Assembly: GCA_963669265.1 (NCBI GenBank)
Contig: OY769916.1
Span: 1,736,001-1,800,000 of the forward strand
Direction: 5' to 3'
Length of the DNA: 64,000 nt
Source: SZUA-547 sp963669265
Lineage (GTDB): Bacteria > Pseudomonadota > Alphaproteobacteria > Rhodobacterales > Rhodobacteraceae
Every line of letters starts with the position of its first letter. Positions within the stretch are counted from its first letter, which is position 1. The notes beneath the pieces were generated by a model. That model was not told where the DNA came from. It saw nothing but the letters and a program-made list of their open reading frames with translations, and searched no databases. The translations under genes were made by a program, and so were the position numbers. Shown here one piece after another: positions 52,488-61,022 of this stretch.

Positions 52488-53998
52488 CAGGCGAGTTTCC
52501 CTTTGAAATTGGCGAAGGCGCGTTTGACCACGCCCAACTGGCTGAGGATCAGCGCGATATTGAGGAACAAGAGCACCCCCGCGATCGGGCGTGAGACGAA
52601 GACCGACAGGTCGCCATCCGAGATCAGAAGCGAACGCCTGAACGTCTCGTCGAACAGGCCGCCCAGAATGACGCCGATGACGAGCGGCGCGACGGGATAT
52701 TTCATCAGGTTCATGAAATAGGCGACGAAGCCGACGCCCAGCATCAGGTAGAGATCGTTGATGCCGCCGCCGACGCTGAAGGACCCGATCGTCGTCAGGA
52801 CCATGACCACGGGAAGGAAGACCACTTGGGGAATGCGCAGGATCCAGATGAAGACCCGCGCGGTGAAGAGGCCCAGCACGAACATCGTCAGCGAAGCCAG
52901 CACCATGATGGCCACGACCCGCAATATGATCGCGGGATCGATCGTTGGCCCAGGAATCACGTTATTGATCTTGAACGCGCCCAGCAGCGCGGCCGCGGGT
53001 GGAGAGCCCGGAATGCCCAGAACCAGCAGCGGGATCAGCGCGCCGCCGATGCAGGCGTTGTTCGCGGTCTCGCTGCAGAGCAGCCCGTCGAGCGAGCCTT
53101 TGCCAAACTGGTCGCCTTCACGGCTGACGGTCTTGCCGACGCCATAGCTGACCCACCCGGCGACATCCTCGCCCACGCCGGGCAGCGCGCCGACGCCGGT
53201 GCCGATCACGCCCGATCGGGCGATCGTGGGCATGCGGCGTCGAAGGGCCGCAAAGCTGGGCACGATCCGGCCGCGCAATGCAATCACCTGCCCCGCCTCC
53301 ACATGGCGCAGCCCGTCGATGATCTGCGGCACGGCGAAGGCGCCCATCAGAACGGGGACGACCTGGAACCCCGACAGAAGATAGGGCCAGCCGAATGTGT
53401 AGCGCGGCTCGGACAACAGAGGGTCGAGCCCGACCATCGCCATGGCGAGCCCCGCCAGTCCCGCGATCCAGCCCTTGATCGCCAGATCCTCGGACATCAG
53501 CGTCCCCGAAAGCAGGATGCCAAACAACGCCAGCAGCGCCTTTTCCGGACTGGCGATGTTCTTCGACATCAACAGCAGCGCCCAGACGAAGATCAGCAGC
53601 GCGACCGTGCCGACCAACGTGCCGATGAAACTGGCGGTCGTCGTCAAGCCCAGCGCTTCGCCCCCTCGTCCGGCCTTGGCCAGCGGATAACCGTCCATCG
53701 CGGTCGCCGCGCTCGCCGCCGTGCCGGGGATATTCAACAGGATCGAGGGATAGGACCCGCCATAAATCGCTCCGACATAGGCCCCGAGGAGCGCGATCAG
53801 CGAGTAATCGAGCGGAAACTTGTTGCCGAAAAATCCAGTCAGGATCGTCACCGCCAGCGTGGCGGTCAGTCCCGGCAGCGCGCCAAAGACGATGCCGAGG
53901 AACACCGAGGAGACGAGATAGAGATAGGTGATCGGATCAACCACAAGCCCGACGAAGGCCGCGCCAAACCCCTGAAGCTGGCTGATCACGAACTCCAT
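52487..53998 (-). CDS. TTT-family large permease (TctA), second system
   Basis: A 503-residue membrane protein with the TctA signatures GALPGLTATLAVTIL (about 39-53), GAIYGGSYPSILLNIPGTAAS (about 77-97) and GGALIPLLVLGIPGSPPAAALLGA (about 314-337). It differs clearly from the TctA at 16967 and belongs to the operon 55854-49512. With the TctB and TctC encoded upstream it should import the sugar acid or lactone used by OtnK and OtnC. Confidence 0.95.
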   Translation of the reverse strand: MEFVISQLQGFGAAFVGLVVDPITYLYLVSSVFLGIVFGALPGLTATLAVTILTGFFGNKFPLDYSLIALLGAYVGAIYGGSYPSILLNIPGTAASAATAMDGYPLAKAGRGGEALGLTTTASFIGTLVGTVALLIFVWALLLMSKNIASPEKALLALFGILLSGTLMSEDLAIKGWIAGLAGLAMAMVGLDPLLSEPRYTFGWPYLLSGFQVVPVLMGAFAVPQIIDGLRHVEAGQVIALRGRIVPSFAALRRRMPTIARSGVIGTGVGALPGVGEDVAGWVSYGVGKTVSREGDQFGKGSLDGLLCSETANNACIGGALIPLLVLGIPGSPPAAALLGAFKINNVIPGPTIDPAIILRVVAIMVLASLTMFVLGLFTARVFIWILRIPQVVFLPVVMVLTTIGSFSVGGGINDLYLMLGVGFVAYFMNLMKYPVAPLVIGVILGGLFDETFRRSLLISDGDLSVFVSRPIAGVLLFLNIALILSQLGVVKRAFANFKGKLA

Positions 53999-53999
53999 C

Positions 54000-54749
54000 T
54001 CAGCCGCTCCAGAGCGGGCGCAGAGTGACGTAGTAGTGGCGCTCGATCTGAGAGAAGATCAGACCGCCTCTGTTCGGCACGTTCTGCCGAAACCCGAACG
54101 CCATCGCGCAGACCAGAATGAAGGGCGCCAGCACCGCGATCGCCGGCACGTAGCGCAGAATCGGGTCTTTGCGGCCCGCCCGCATGGTCAACAGCGTCAG
54201 CCCGGCCCAGAGCAACAGCGCGACCACGTCGTCGTCATGCGCCCGCCACTCTGATTGCGGCAAATGGCTGATCAGGGCGTAGCCGCCCGCCGCCGCCACG
54301 GTTGCGGCGCTGATCGTCATGCGCCGCGCCGCGCCGCCGCGAAACCCGAAGATCAGCGCGGTGATCAGCAATCCGCTGGCGATGATGAAATCGACCCGCG
54401 GCACCAGACCGGCGATGTAGAAGAAAAGGATGACGGCGACGCAGCCGATCCGCAGCGCCTCAGCCCGGCTCCAGCCGATTCCGATCGCCGAAAACGCGTT
54501 CTTCGCCGCGCCCGCCCGGATCGCGACGCCCAGCAGGGTCGCAGATAGTCCCAGAAGGCAGAGGAAGATGGCGAACGGCACGACGGCGGCGGAGTCGTAC
54601 CAGCTCGCCTCTCTGACCCCGGCGTTGTTGTCGCCGGTGAACTGAATGAAGGTGGTGCGCCACAAGAAGAAGACGGACACCGCCATCAGCACGATCGCCG
54701 CCCAGAAATCGCGTGCGCGCATCCGCGCTTCGCCATCTCTCTTGTCCAC
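54000..54749 (-). CDS. TTT-family small permease (TctB), second system
   Basis: A 249-residue membrane protein with about six hydrophobic segments, longer than the usual TctB of about 160. It keeps the paired-helix layout (FWAAIVLMAVSVFFLWRTTFIQF; VAVILFFYIAGLVPRVDFIIASGLLITALIFGF). It lies one base ahead of tctA. Assignment rests on topology and position. Confidence 0.85.
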   Translation of the reverse strand: MDKRDGEARMRARDFWAAIVLMAVSVFFLWRTTFIQFTGDNNAGVREASWYDSAAVVPFAIFLCLLGLSATLLGVAIRAGAAKNAFSAIGIGWSRAEALRIGCVAVILFFYIAGLVPRVDFIIASGLLITALIFGFRGGAARRMTISAATVAAAGGYALISHLPQSEWRAHDDDVVALLLWAGLTLLTMRAGRKDPILRYVPAIAVLAPFILVCAMAFGFRQNVPNRGGLIFSQIERHYYVTLRPLWSG

Positions 54750-54769
54750 TCTCGCCTCCCTGACAACGA

Positions 54770-54789
54770 GGGCGCGGTCGCCCGCGCCC
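54770..54789 (-). promoter_or_regulatory. Hairpin between the second tctC and tctB
   Basis: GGGCGCGG and CCGCGCCC form a perfect 8-bp stem with a 4-base loop in the gap after tctC. No clear U-run follows on the minus strand, so this is weaker than the matching element at 19004-19038. It probably protects the tctC message or causes partial termination. Confidence 0.5.
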
Positions 54790-54846
54790 CGTCCGCCATC
54801 GGCTGTTCGCCGTCAGCCGTCTGCTCTCAGCCTTTTGGTCGTGGTC

Positions 54847-55854
54847 TCAGGGCTTTTCGATCCCGAGCGTCGCCGGATCGACCTTGGTCGCGCCGAGGTC
54901 CTGCAGAGTATAGGCGAACGTGCTCTCCAGTTTTGCGAACAGCGCCTGCGCGTCCGGTCCAGCCTGACCACCGATGTCATAGTGATTGGCCGAGGCCCAT
55001 TCAGCAACCGTGTCGGACGCCATCGCCGCGCTGAACGCCTCGCTCAGCTTCGCCTTGACGTCGTCCGACGCCGAGTTGTGCACGGCGAATCCGATCGCCT
55101 GCTTCAGCGGCAGATACTTGTCGAGCCCGTCATAGACTGAGAACGCCGACGGAACTGTTTTACCGCCGATTTCCGCGCTGTCAGAGGTCAGCATCGCCAG
55201 CGGCTTCAGCTCACCGCCCTGGATCAGCGGCGCCTGCTCCGCCAGAGACGTCACGACCAGCGCGACTTCGCCCGCGATCGCGGCTTCCTGACCCGGCGCG
55301 GATCCCTTGTAGGGGACAAACTTAAACGTCGCGCCTGAACCCTGTTCGATCGCCAGAAGATTGAGATGGTGAATCGAGCCCGCGCCCGAAGCGGCGGCCG
55401 GGATCGTGCCCGGCGCGGCCTTCGCCGCGTCCACCAGCTCTTCAATCGTGTTATAGGGACTGTTCGCAGGGACAGAGATCAGATCCGGCGATCCGCCGAC
55501 GATGAACGGATACCAGAACTCGAACTTCTGGTCCCAACCGCCCTGAACCGCCGCCGTGACGTTCGATTCTGAAATTCCGGCCAGCGTATAGCCGTCGTCC
55601 GGCTGGTTCATCACATAGACCATGCCGTTCGAGCCTGCGACGCCGCCGGTCTGGTTGATCACATTGATGGAGACAGGCAAATGCTTCTCCATCTCGGACA
55701 TGATCATGCGATTGATCGTGTCCGTTCCGCCGCCCGCGCCCCAAACGACCGCGGCAGTAATGTCGCGATAGGGGTATTCCTGCGCCGAAGCGGCCCCCGG
55801 CAATCCGACTGAAAGCACGACTGCAGCCGCGATTCCCGTGAGTCCTCGTTTCAT
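54847..55854 (-). CDS. TTT-family solute-binding protein (TctC/Bug), second system
   Basis: A 335-residue periplasmic protein. The start at 55854 has a GGGAGGATCGAAGA site and gives the signal peptide MKRGLTGIAAAVVLSVGLPG with cleavage near ASA. The mature start YPYRDITAAVVWGAGGGTDTINRM is a Bug-family ligand loop. It is divergent from the isopropylmalate dehydrogenase-like gene across a gap containing palindromes, and leads the operon that ends with otnC. Ligand: probably a C4 sugar acid. Confidence 0.94.
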   Translation of the reverse strand: MKRGLTGIAAAVVLSVGLPGAASAQEYPYRDITAAVVWGAGGGTDTINRMIMSEMEKHLPVSINVINQTGGVAGSNGMVYVMNQPDDGYTLAGISESNVTAAVQGGWDQKFEFWYPFIVGGSPDLISVPANSPYNTIEELVDAAKAAPGTIPAAASGAGSIHHLNLLAIEQGSGATFKFVPYKGSAPGQEAAIAGEVALVVTSLAEQAPLIQGGELKPLAMLTSDSAEIGGKTVPSAFSVYDGLDKYLPLKQAIGFAVHNSASDDVKAKLSEAFSAAMASDTVAEWASANHYDIGGQAGPDAQALFAKLESTFAYTLQDLGATKVDPATLGIEKP

Positions 55855-55889
55855 TCTTCGATCCTCCCACACTCTGTGCGTTTGTTATT

Positions 55890-55922
55890 GCATATATTTG
55901 CGTATGCGTTAAAGAATGCATT
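55890..55922. promoter_or_regulatory. Inverted repeats in the divergent promoter of the tetronate cluster
   Basis: GCATA (55890-55894) and TATGC (55903-55907) form an 18-bp inverted repeat, and a perfect palindrome AATGCATT lies at 55915-55922. All are in the AT-rich centre of the gap between the minus-strand tctC operon and the plus-strand dehydrogenase operon. A GntR (FadR-type) protein encoded at 58097 is the most likely binder, letting one regulator control both directions. Confidence 0.6.
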
Positions 55923-55980
55923 GTCAACAGCGATCACGCGAAACGGCGCTAGACGAGATAAGAACAGGGATGGGAACGGG

Positions 55981-57072
55981 ATGACGCAGGAATTTGAGGT
56001 CGCCGTATTCGAAGGGGACGGGATCGGGCCGGAAATCACCGGCCCGACCGTCGCTTTGCTGACCGAAATGTCGAACGCGGCTGACTCCTACTCCCTGCGT
56101 TTTACGCATGCGCCCGCCGGGGCGGCGCATTACGCGCGCTATGGCGAATCGCTTCCGGCCGAGTCGATGGACGCCGCGACGCGCGCGGACGCGATTCTTC
56201 TGTCGGCGATGGGTCTGCCGGATATCCGATATGACGACGGCACGGAGATCTCTCCGCAGATCGACCTGCGCATGGCGCTGGATCTCTTTGCGGGCGTCCG
56301 GCCAGTCTCGTTCCGGGCTGGCCCACTGTCGCCGCTAAAACTGCCGGAGGGGCGCCGCGTCGACTTCGTCCTTATCCGCGAAAGCACCGAGGGTCTGTTT
56401 TTCACCAAGGGTCGCGGCGACGTGCGCCAGGATGAGGCGCGCGAGACGCTGCGCATCACCCGCGGAACATCTGAGAAACTTTTTCGGTTCGCCTTCGATC
56501 TCGCCCGCGCGCGGCGCGACGCGGGACGCGGCGACGGAAAGGTGACCTGCGTCGACAAGGCCAATGTGTTCCGCGCCTTCGCTTTTTTTCGCGACATTTT
56601 CGATGCGACGGCGGCGGCCAATCCCGACATCGCCGCCGATCACGCCTATGTTGACGCCACTGCGTTGTGGATGGTCCAGAAACCCTGGGAGTTTGACGTG
56701 CTCGTGACCGAAAACATGTTCGGCGACATCCTTTCGGATCTCGGCGCCGGGCTAATGGGCGGGCTTGGCCTTGCGCCCTCGGCCGATATCGGAGCGGATC
56801 ACGCGGTGTTTCAGCCCTGCCACGGCTCAGCCCCGGATATCGCCGGTCAGGGCGTCGCCAACCCGATCGCCATGATCCTCTCGGCGGCGATGATGCTGGA
56901 TTGGCTGGGAACGCGTCGCGACCGGCCTGAAATGGTCAGGGACGCGGACCGGCTGCGCGAGTCGGTCGATCTTGTCCTGCAGGAACAACGCAGCCTGACG
57001 CGCGACCTCGGCGGGACCGCGCGAACGGATGATATCGCGGCGGCGGTGCAAGACGGGGTGTTCGTCAAATGA
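55981..57072 (+). CDS. Isocitrate/isopropylmalate dehydrogenase-family oxidoreductase
   Basis: A 363-residue beta-decarboxylating dehydrogenase homologue. It has FEGDGIGPEITGPTVALL at the start, FVLIRESTEGLFF, VDKANVFRAF (catalytic lysine region), ENMFGDILSDLGAGLMGGLG and FQPCHGSAPDIAGQGVANP (cofactor region). Members of this family oxidise 2-hydroxy acids such as isopropylmalate, D-malate and tartrate. In this cluster oxidation of a tetronate or tartrate-like acid is plausible. The start at 55981 removes an upstream extension that would cover the operators. It overlaps the next gene by 4 bp. Confidence 0.9.
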   Translation: MTQEFEVAVFEGDGIGPEITGPTVALLTEMSNAADSYSLRFTHAPAGAAHYARYGESLPAESMDAATRADAILLSAMGLPDIRYDDGTEISPQIDLRMALDLFAGVRPVSFRAGPLSPLKLPEGRRVDFVLIRESTEGLFFTKGRGDVRQDEARETLRITRGTSEKLFRFAFDLARARRDAGRGDGKVTCVDKANVFRAFAFFRDIFDATAAANPDIAADHAYVDATALWMVQKPWEFDVLVTENMFGDILSDLGAGLMGGLGLAPSADIGADHAVFQPCHGSAPDIAGQGVANPIAMILSAAMMLDWLGTRRDRPEMVRDADRLRESVDLVLQEQRSLTRDLGGTARTDDIAAAVQDGVFVK

Positions 57073-58100
57073 GCGCAGCGAAGAAGATCCGGGTGGCCTG
57101 CGTCGGCGCGGGGTATTTCAGCCAGTTCCACTATGAGAGCTGGGGCCGCTCGGACCGCGTTAATCTGGTCGCCTCTTGCAACCGGCACATCGACAAGGCG
57201 CAGGCGACCGGGCTGCCCGCCTATGATGACCTCCGGCGCATGATAGAGGAGACGAAGCCCGATCTGGTCGATGTCATCCTGCCGCCGACGGCCCAAGCCG
57301 ACGCCATACGGACGGCGCTCGACTGCGGCGTGCGGGCGATCATCTGTCAGAAACCGTTTTGTCTGGATCTGGACGAGGCCAAGACCATCACTGCGGAGGC
57401 GGAGGCGGCCGGCGCAAAACTGATCGTTCACGAGAACTTCCGCTTCCAACCCTGGTATCGCCGCATCAAGGCCGCGCTTGACGAAGGCGCGGTCGGAGCG
57501 CCGTTGCAGGTCACGTTCCGGCTGCGCCCCGGCGATGGACAGGGGCCGCGGGCCTATCTCGACCGACAACCCTATTTTCAGGACATGGAGAAATTCCTGA
57601 TCCATGAGACCGCCGTGCATTGGGTGGATACATTCCGTTATCTGCTGGGCGCGCCCCGCTCGGTCTATGCGGATCTGCGGCGTATGAACCCGGTCATCGC
57701 GGGCGAGGACGCGGGCTATGTCCTCTTCGAACACGAAAACGGCGTCCGCGCGCTGTTCGACGGCAACCGACTGCTCGACCACGACGCGGACAATCTGCGC
57801 CGCACGATGGGCGAGGCGCTGATCGAGGGCGATCAGGGCGTGATGCGCCTGACCGGCGACGGCGCCATCCATCTGAGAAAGTTCCATGAAAGAGACGAGA
57901 CGGCGCTTTCCCCGCCCGACACATGGGACGGGTTTGGCGGCGATTGCGTGCACGCCTTGCAAATGCATGTGATTTCCGGCCTTCTGGACGGGACGCCGCT
58001 GGAAAACTCCGCGCGCGACTACCTCGCGGTCGTCGAAATAGAGGACGCGATCTACCGATCTGCGCAAGAGGGTCGAAAAATCGTTCTGGAGACGACGTGA
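57069..58100 (+). CDS. Gfo/Idh/MocA-family oxidoreductase
   Basis: A 343-residue NAD(P)-dependent dehydrogenase with the nucleotide loop VACVGAGYFSQFHYESW (about residues 9-25), the catalytic-type IICQKPFCLDLDEAK (EKP motif altered to QKP) and VHENFRFQPWYRRIK, then FLIHETAVHWVDTFRYLLG. The family oxidises sugars and cyclitols. The EKP to QKP change replaces the usual glutamate next to the catalytic lysine but keeps the lysine. It is coupled to both neighbours and may make the 3-oxo acid that OtnK uses. Confidence 0.9.
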   Translation: MSAAKKIRVACVGAGYFSQFHYESWGRSDRVNLVASCNRHIDKAQATGLPAYDDLRRMIEETKPDLVDVILPPTAQADAIRTALDCGVRAIICQKPFCLDLDEAKTITAEAEAAGAKLIVHENFRFQPWYRRIKAALDEGAVGAPLQVTFRLRPGDGQGPRAYLDRQPYFQDMEKFLIHETAVHWVDTFRYLLGAPRSVYADLRRMNPVIAGEDAGYVLFEHENGVRALFDGNRLLDHDADNLRRTMGEALIEGDQGVMRLTGDGAIHLRKFHERDETALSPPDTWDGFGGDCVHALQMHVISGLLDGTPLENSARDYLAVVEIEDAIYRSAQEGRKIVLETT

Positions 58101-58774
58101 CGGACCAAGCCGACAAACCCCTCACCAGCACCCAACGCGCCATCAATGAGCTGCGGCAGCTCATCTTCTCCGGCGAACTGGCGGCCGGGTCCGACCATCT
58201 GGAAAGCGAACTCGCCGAGAGTCTGGGCATGTCGCGCACGCCTGTGCGCGAGGCGGCGCTGACGCTGGAAAGCCAGGGGCTGCTGGAGCTTCGCCCGCGT
58301 AAGGGCGTGCGGGTTCTGCCGGTATCGCCCGATGATATGCGCGAAATTTACGAGGTCCTGACGGAGTTGGAGAGCTACGCCGCCCGGCAGGCCGCGTCAG
58401 CGGGCTATGGCGCGAAGGACATGGCCGCGCTGGAGCGCGCGATCACGGATATGGAGCACGCGCTCGACGCCGAAGAGCTGGAGGCCTGGGCCGAGGCCGA
58501 CGGGCGATTCCATGCGGAGCTTGTCCGGCTGGGCGGCAATTCCCGCATCGCCGCCATCGTCAACATGCTCAACGATCAGGTGCGGCGCGCCCGCGCCACC
58601 ACGCTTTACATGCGCCCCCTGCCCCTGCGCTCAAATGAGGAGCATCGTGGCGTCTTCGAGGCGATCAAGCGCGGCGACGCGACGGCCGCGCATGACATTC
58701 ATCACGCCCATCGCCGGCACGCCAAGAAGATGCTGATCGAGCTTCTGGAGCGGCATCGGCTGCGCAGTCTTTGA
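58097..58774 (+). CDS. GntR-family (FadR subfamily) regulator
   Basis: A 225-residue regulator starting at GTG 58097 in a GTGA overlap. The winged helix (about residues 8-75; AESLGMSRTPVREAALTLESQGLLELRPRKGVRV) is followed by an all-helical FCD ligand-binding domain (about 85-215) with the metal or acid-binding histidines in GRFHAELVRLGGN and HHAHRRHA. It should control the tetronate cluster through the palindromes near 55890-55922, probably released by a pathway acid. Confidence 0.93.
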   Translation: MTDQADKPLTSTQRAINELRQLIFSGELAAGSDHLESELAESLGMSRTPVREAALTLESQGLLELRPRKGVRVLPVSPDDMREIYEVLTELESYAARQAASAGYGAKDMAALERAITDMEHALDAEELEAWAEADGRFHAELVRLGGNSRIAAIVNMLNDQVRRARATTLYMRPLPLRSNEEHRGVFEAIKRGDATAAHDIHHAHRRHAKKMLIELLERHRLRSL

Positions 58775-58786
58775 GATCCGAAGCGG

Positions 58787-60145
58787 CTAGCGATCAAGCG
58801 TCGCAGGGATCTTAATCTCCACAAGTAGTCCCGGCGCATTGTCGGCGAGCCTGACGTCGCCGCCATGCATGCGCGCGACCGCCGCGACGAGAGCGAGTCC
58901 CAGGCCGGACGCGCGCTCCGTCCGACTGGGATCAAGAGTGACGAAGCGCTCGACGACCCGCGCGCGATCCGCCTCGGGCACGCCCGGCCCGTGATCGCCA
59001 ACGCTTAGGGTCGCCGCGCCGCCGACGCGCTGCGTCGAAATCTCGATCACAGAGTCTGAGGGCGCGTATCGAATGGCGTTTTCAATCAGGTTCGAGAGCG
59101 CCTGTGACAGCAGAGGCGCATGACCTTTGAGGCGCGCGTTCGAGATTTGCGCGGTCAGCGTGACGCCCCGCTCGGCGGCCACCGGCGCATAGAGCTCGAT
59201 CGCGTCCGACGCCAGCGCCGCCAGATCGATGTCCGAGAACTCCGCTTGCCCGATCCCCGCCTCGGCGCGGGAGATCTCGGTCAGAGAGGTGAAGACGCGG
59301 ATCAGGTGATCGGCCTCCTCCAACGCGCGCTCGGCGGCCTCGGCGCGGCTCTCACCCGCGATATCCGGCTGTGCGAGTCGCTCGATCTGCGCGCGCAGGC
59401 GCGTCAGCGGACTGCGCAGGTCATGCGCCAGACTGTCCGTCGTCGTCTTCAGGTTCCCGATCAGGGTTTCGATCTGATCCAGCATCGCGTTCAGCGTGGC
59501 GTTGAGCCGGTCAAATTCATCGCCGCCGCCCTTCATCGGAATGCGCTGGCTGAGATCGCCGGAGACGATGTCGGCGGCCGTGCGGGAGATGTCGTCGACG
59601 CGATTAAACACCAGCCGCGACAACAGCCAGCCTGTCGCGGCGCTGAGCGCCAGTGCGGCGATCAACGCCAGCGCCATCGCCTGCACAATGGCGCGATCGA
59701 ACCGGGCGCGTCCGGCGGAATCCCGTCCGACCAACAGGCGCTCGCCGCTGCTGAGCCGCACCGACGCCGCCGAGACCATCACCGGGCGCTGGTCATCGGT
59801 GCGGTAGAGCTCCAGCTCCACCCAGCCGCTGCCGGGCGCGATGGTCGGCGGCCAGCCTCCCAGATTTCCGGCGATCGGCCGGCCATAGGCGTCTGTCAGC
59901 AGATAGACCGCGTCCCGCTCGCGGGCGCTCTCCAGCCGGCTTTCTATGGCGCGGCCGACCCCCAGCGCGCCGAGTTTCCGGTAATCGTCCGAGAGGCCCG
60001 CAAGCTCGGCGTTCACGACCTGCTGGGTCTCGCTTTCAATCGCGGCGTAAGCGGCCCAGTAGAGCAGCGCCAGCACCAGCGACGTCGCCACCATGATCAG
60101 AACGACGCTCGCCGCGATCAGCCGGGATTTTGCGCTGCGTAACAT
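58787..60145 (-). CDS. Sensor histidine kinase of the HtrA operon
   Basis: A 452-residue membrane kinase. Transmembrane helices at about 10-33 and 155-178 flank a periplasmic sensor of about 120 residues; a HAMP domain (about 180-230) precedes the box TTTDSLAHDLRSPLTRLRAQ with H241. The HATPase has NLIENAIRYAPSDS, DHGPGVPEADR and RASGLGLALVAAVARMHGG. It follows the regulator gene by 8 bp and converges with the GntR gene. With HtrA upstream it is a candidate envelope-stress sensor. Confidence 0.93.
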   Translation of the reverse strand: MLRSAKSRLIAASVVLIMVATSLVLALLYWAAYAAIESETQQVVNAELAGLSDDYRKLGALGVGRAIESRLESARERDAVYLLTDAYGRPIAGNLGGWPPTIAPGSGWVELELYRTDDQRPVMVSAASVRLSSGERLLVGRDSAGRARFDRAIVQAMALALIAALALSAATGWLLSRLVFNRVDDISRTAADIVSGDLSQRIPMKGGGDEFDRLNATLNAMLDQIETLIGNLKTTTDSLAHDLRSPLTRLRAQIERLAQPDIAGESRAEAAERALEEADHLIRVFTSLTEISRAEAGIGQAEFSDIDLAALASDAIELYAPVAAERGVTLTAQISNARLKGHAPLLSQALSNLIENAIRYAPSDSVIEISTQRVGGAATLSVGDHGPGVPEADRARVVERFVTLDPSRTERASGLGLALVAAVARMHGGDVRLADNAPGLLVEIKIPATLDR

Positions 60146-60153
60146 GGGCGGCG

Positions 60154-60858
60154 TCAGGCCCGGTCGCTCAGCATGTAGCCGGAGCCCCGAATGGTGTGGA
60201 TCAGGGGCGGGTCGTCCGGCCCGTCGATCTTGCGGCGAAGTCGGCTGATATGCACGTCGATCACGTTGGTCTGCGGGTCGAAATGATAGCCCCAGAGCGC
60301 CTCAAGCAGCATGGTGCGCGTCACCACCCGATCCTTCCGCCGCAGCAAGTGCTCAAGCATCTGAAACTCGCGCGGCTGCAAGTCTACGGCGCGGTCGCCG
60401 CGCGTCACCTTTCGGCCGATCAGATCCATCCCCAGATCGCCGCAGGACAGCTTGGTTTCCTCGCCCTGCTCTTTCGGGCGCCGCAACAACGCATCGATTC
60501 GGGCGTGCAATTCCTGAAACGAGAACGGCTTCACCAGATAGTCGTCCGCCCCGGCGCGCAGACCCCGCACGCGTTCATCGACGGCGCCCATCGCGGTCAG
60601 CATAAGGACCGGCGCTGAGACCCCGGCGGCGCGCAGGGACTTGAGCACTGTCAGACCGTCAAGCTCGGGCAGCATCCGGTCGAGCAGAACGATGTCAAAC
60701 CCGCTATCGGTGGCCAAGTAGAGCCCGTCGCGGCCATTCTCCGCCGTCTCGACCGAGAATCCAGCCTCGGCCAGACCGCGCGAGATATAGGCGCGCGTCT
60801 CGGCGTCATCCTCCACGACTAGAACCCGTCTGCTCAAGCGCAACATCCTCCGTTGCAA
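60154..60858 (-). CDS. OmpR-family response regulator of the HtrA operon
   Basis: Up to 234 residues. Receiver D60 in DIVLLDRMLPELDG; VKPFSFQELHARIDALLRR and a winged helix ending LIHTIRGSGYMLSDRA. The exact start is unclear: ATG 60858 has no good ribosome site, while TTG 60837 (MSRRVLVVEDDAE) has GGAGG nine bases upstream and matches the usual N-terminus. It lies 164 bp after htrA on the same strand and is followed by the kinase. Confidence 0.92.
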   Translation of the reverse strand: MQRRMLRLSRRVLVVEDDAETRAYISRGLAEAGFSVETAENGRDGLYLATDSGFDIVLLDRMLPELDGLTVLKSLRAAGVSAPVLMLTAMGAVDERVRGLRAGADDYLVKPFSFQELHARIDALLRRPKEQGEETKLSCGDLGMDLIGRKVTRGDRAVDLQPREFQMLEHLLRRKDRVVTRTMLLEALWGYHFDPQTNVIDVHISRLRRKIDGPDDPPLIHTIRGSGYMLSDRA

Positions 60859-60939
60859 AGTAAGTTAATGGCTCAATGCGGGAAATTGCACCACTGGCGT
60901 ATCATTAGCGCCAGCGACATCCCGGGAATCGCGCACGAC

Positions 60940-60963
60940 GGACCCGGTTTGCACACCAGGTCC
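60940..60963 (-). promoter_or_regulatory. Imperfect hairpin between htrA and the response regulator
   Basis: GGACCCGGT and ACCAGGTCC pair with one mismatch across a 6-base loop in the 164-bp gap. There is no U-run, so termination is doubtful; it may limit readthrough from htrA into the two-component genes or flank a separate promoter. Confidence 0.35.
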
Positions 60964-61022
60964 GCCGGCCTCCGGGCGCCGCCCCCTCCCTGAAAGACGA
61001 CGCCTTGGAGTGTCGCGATCGA

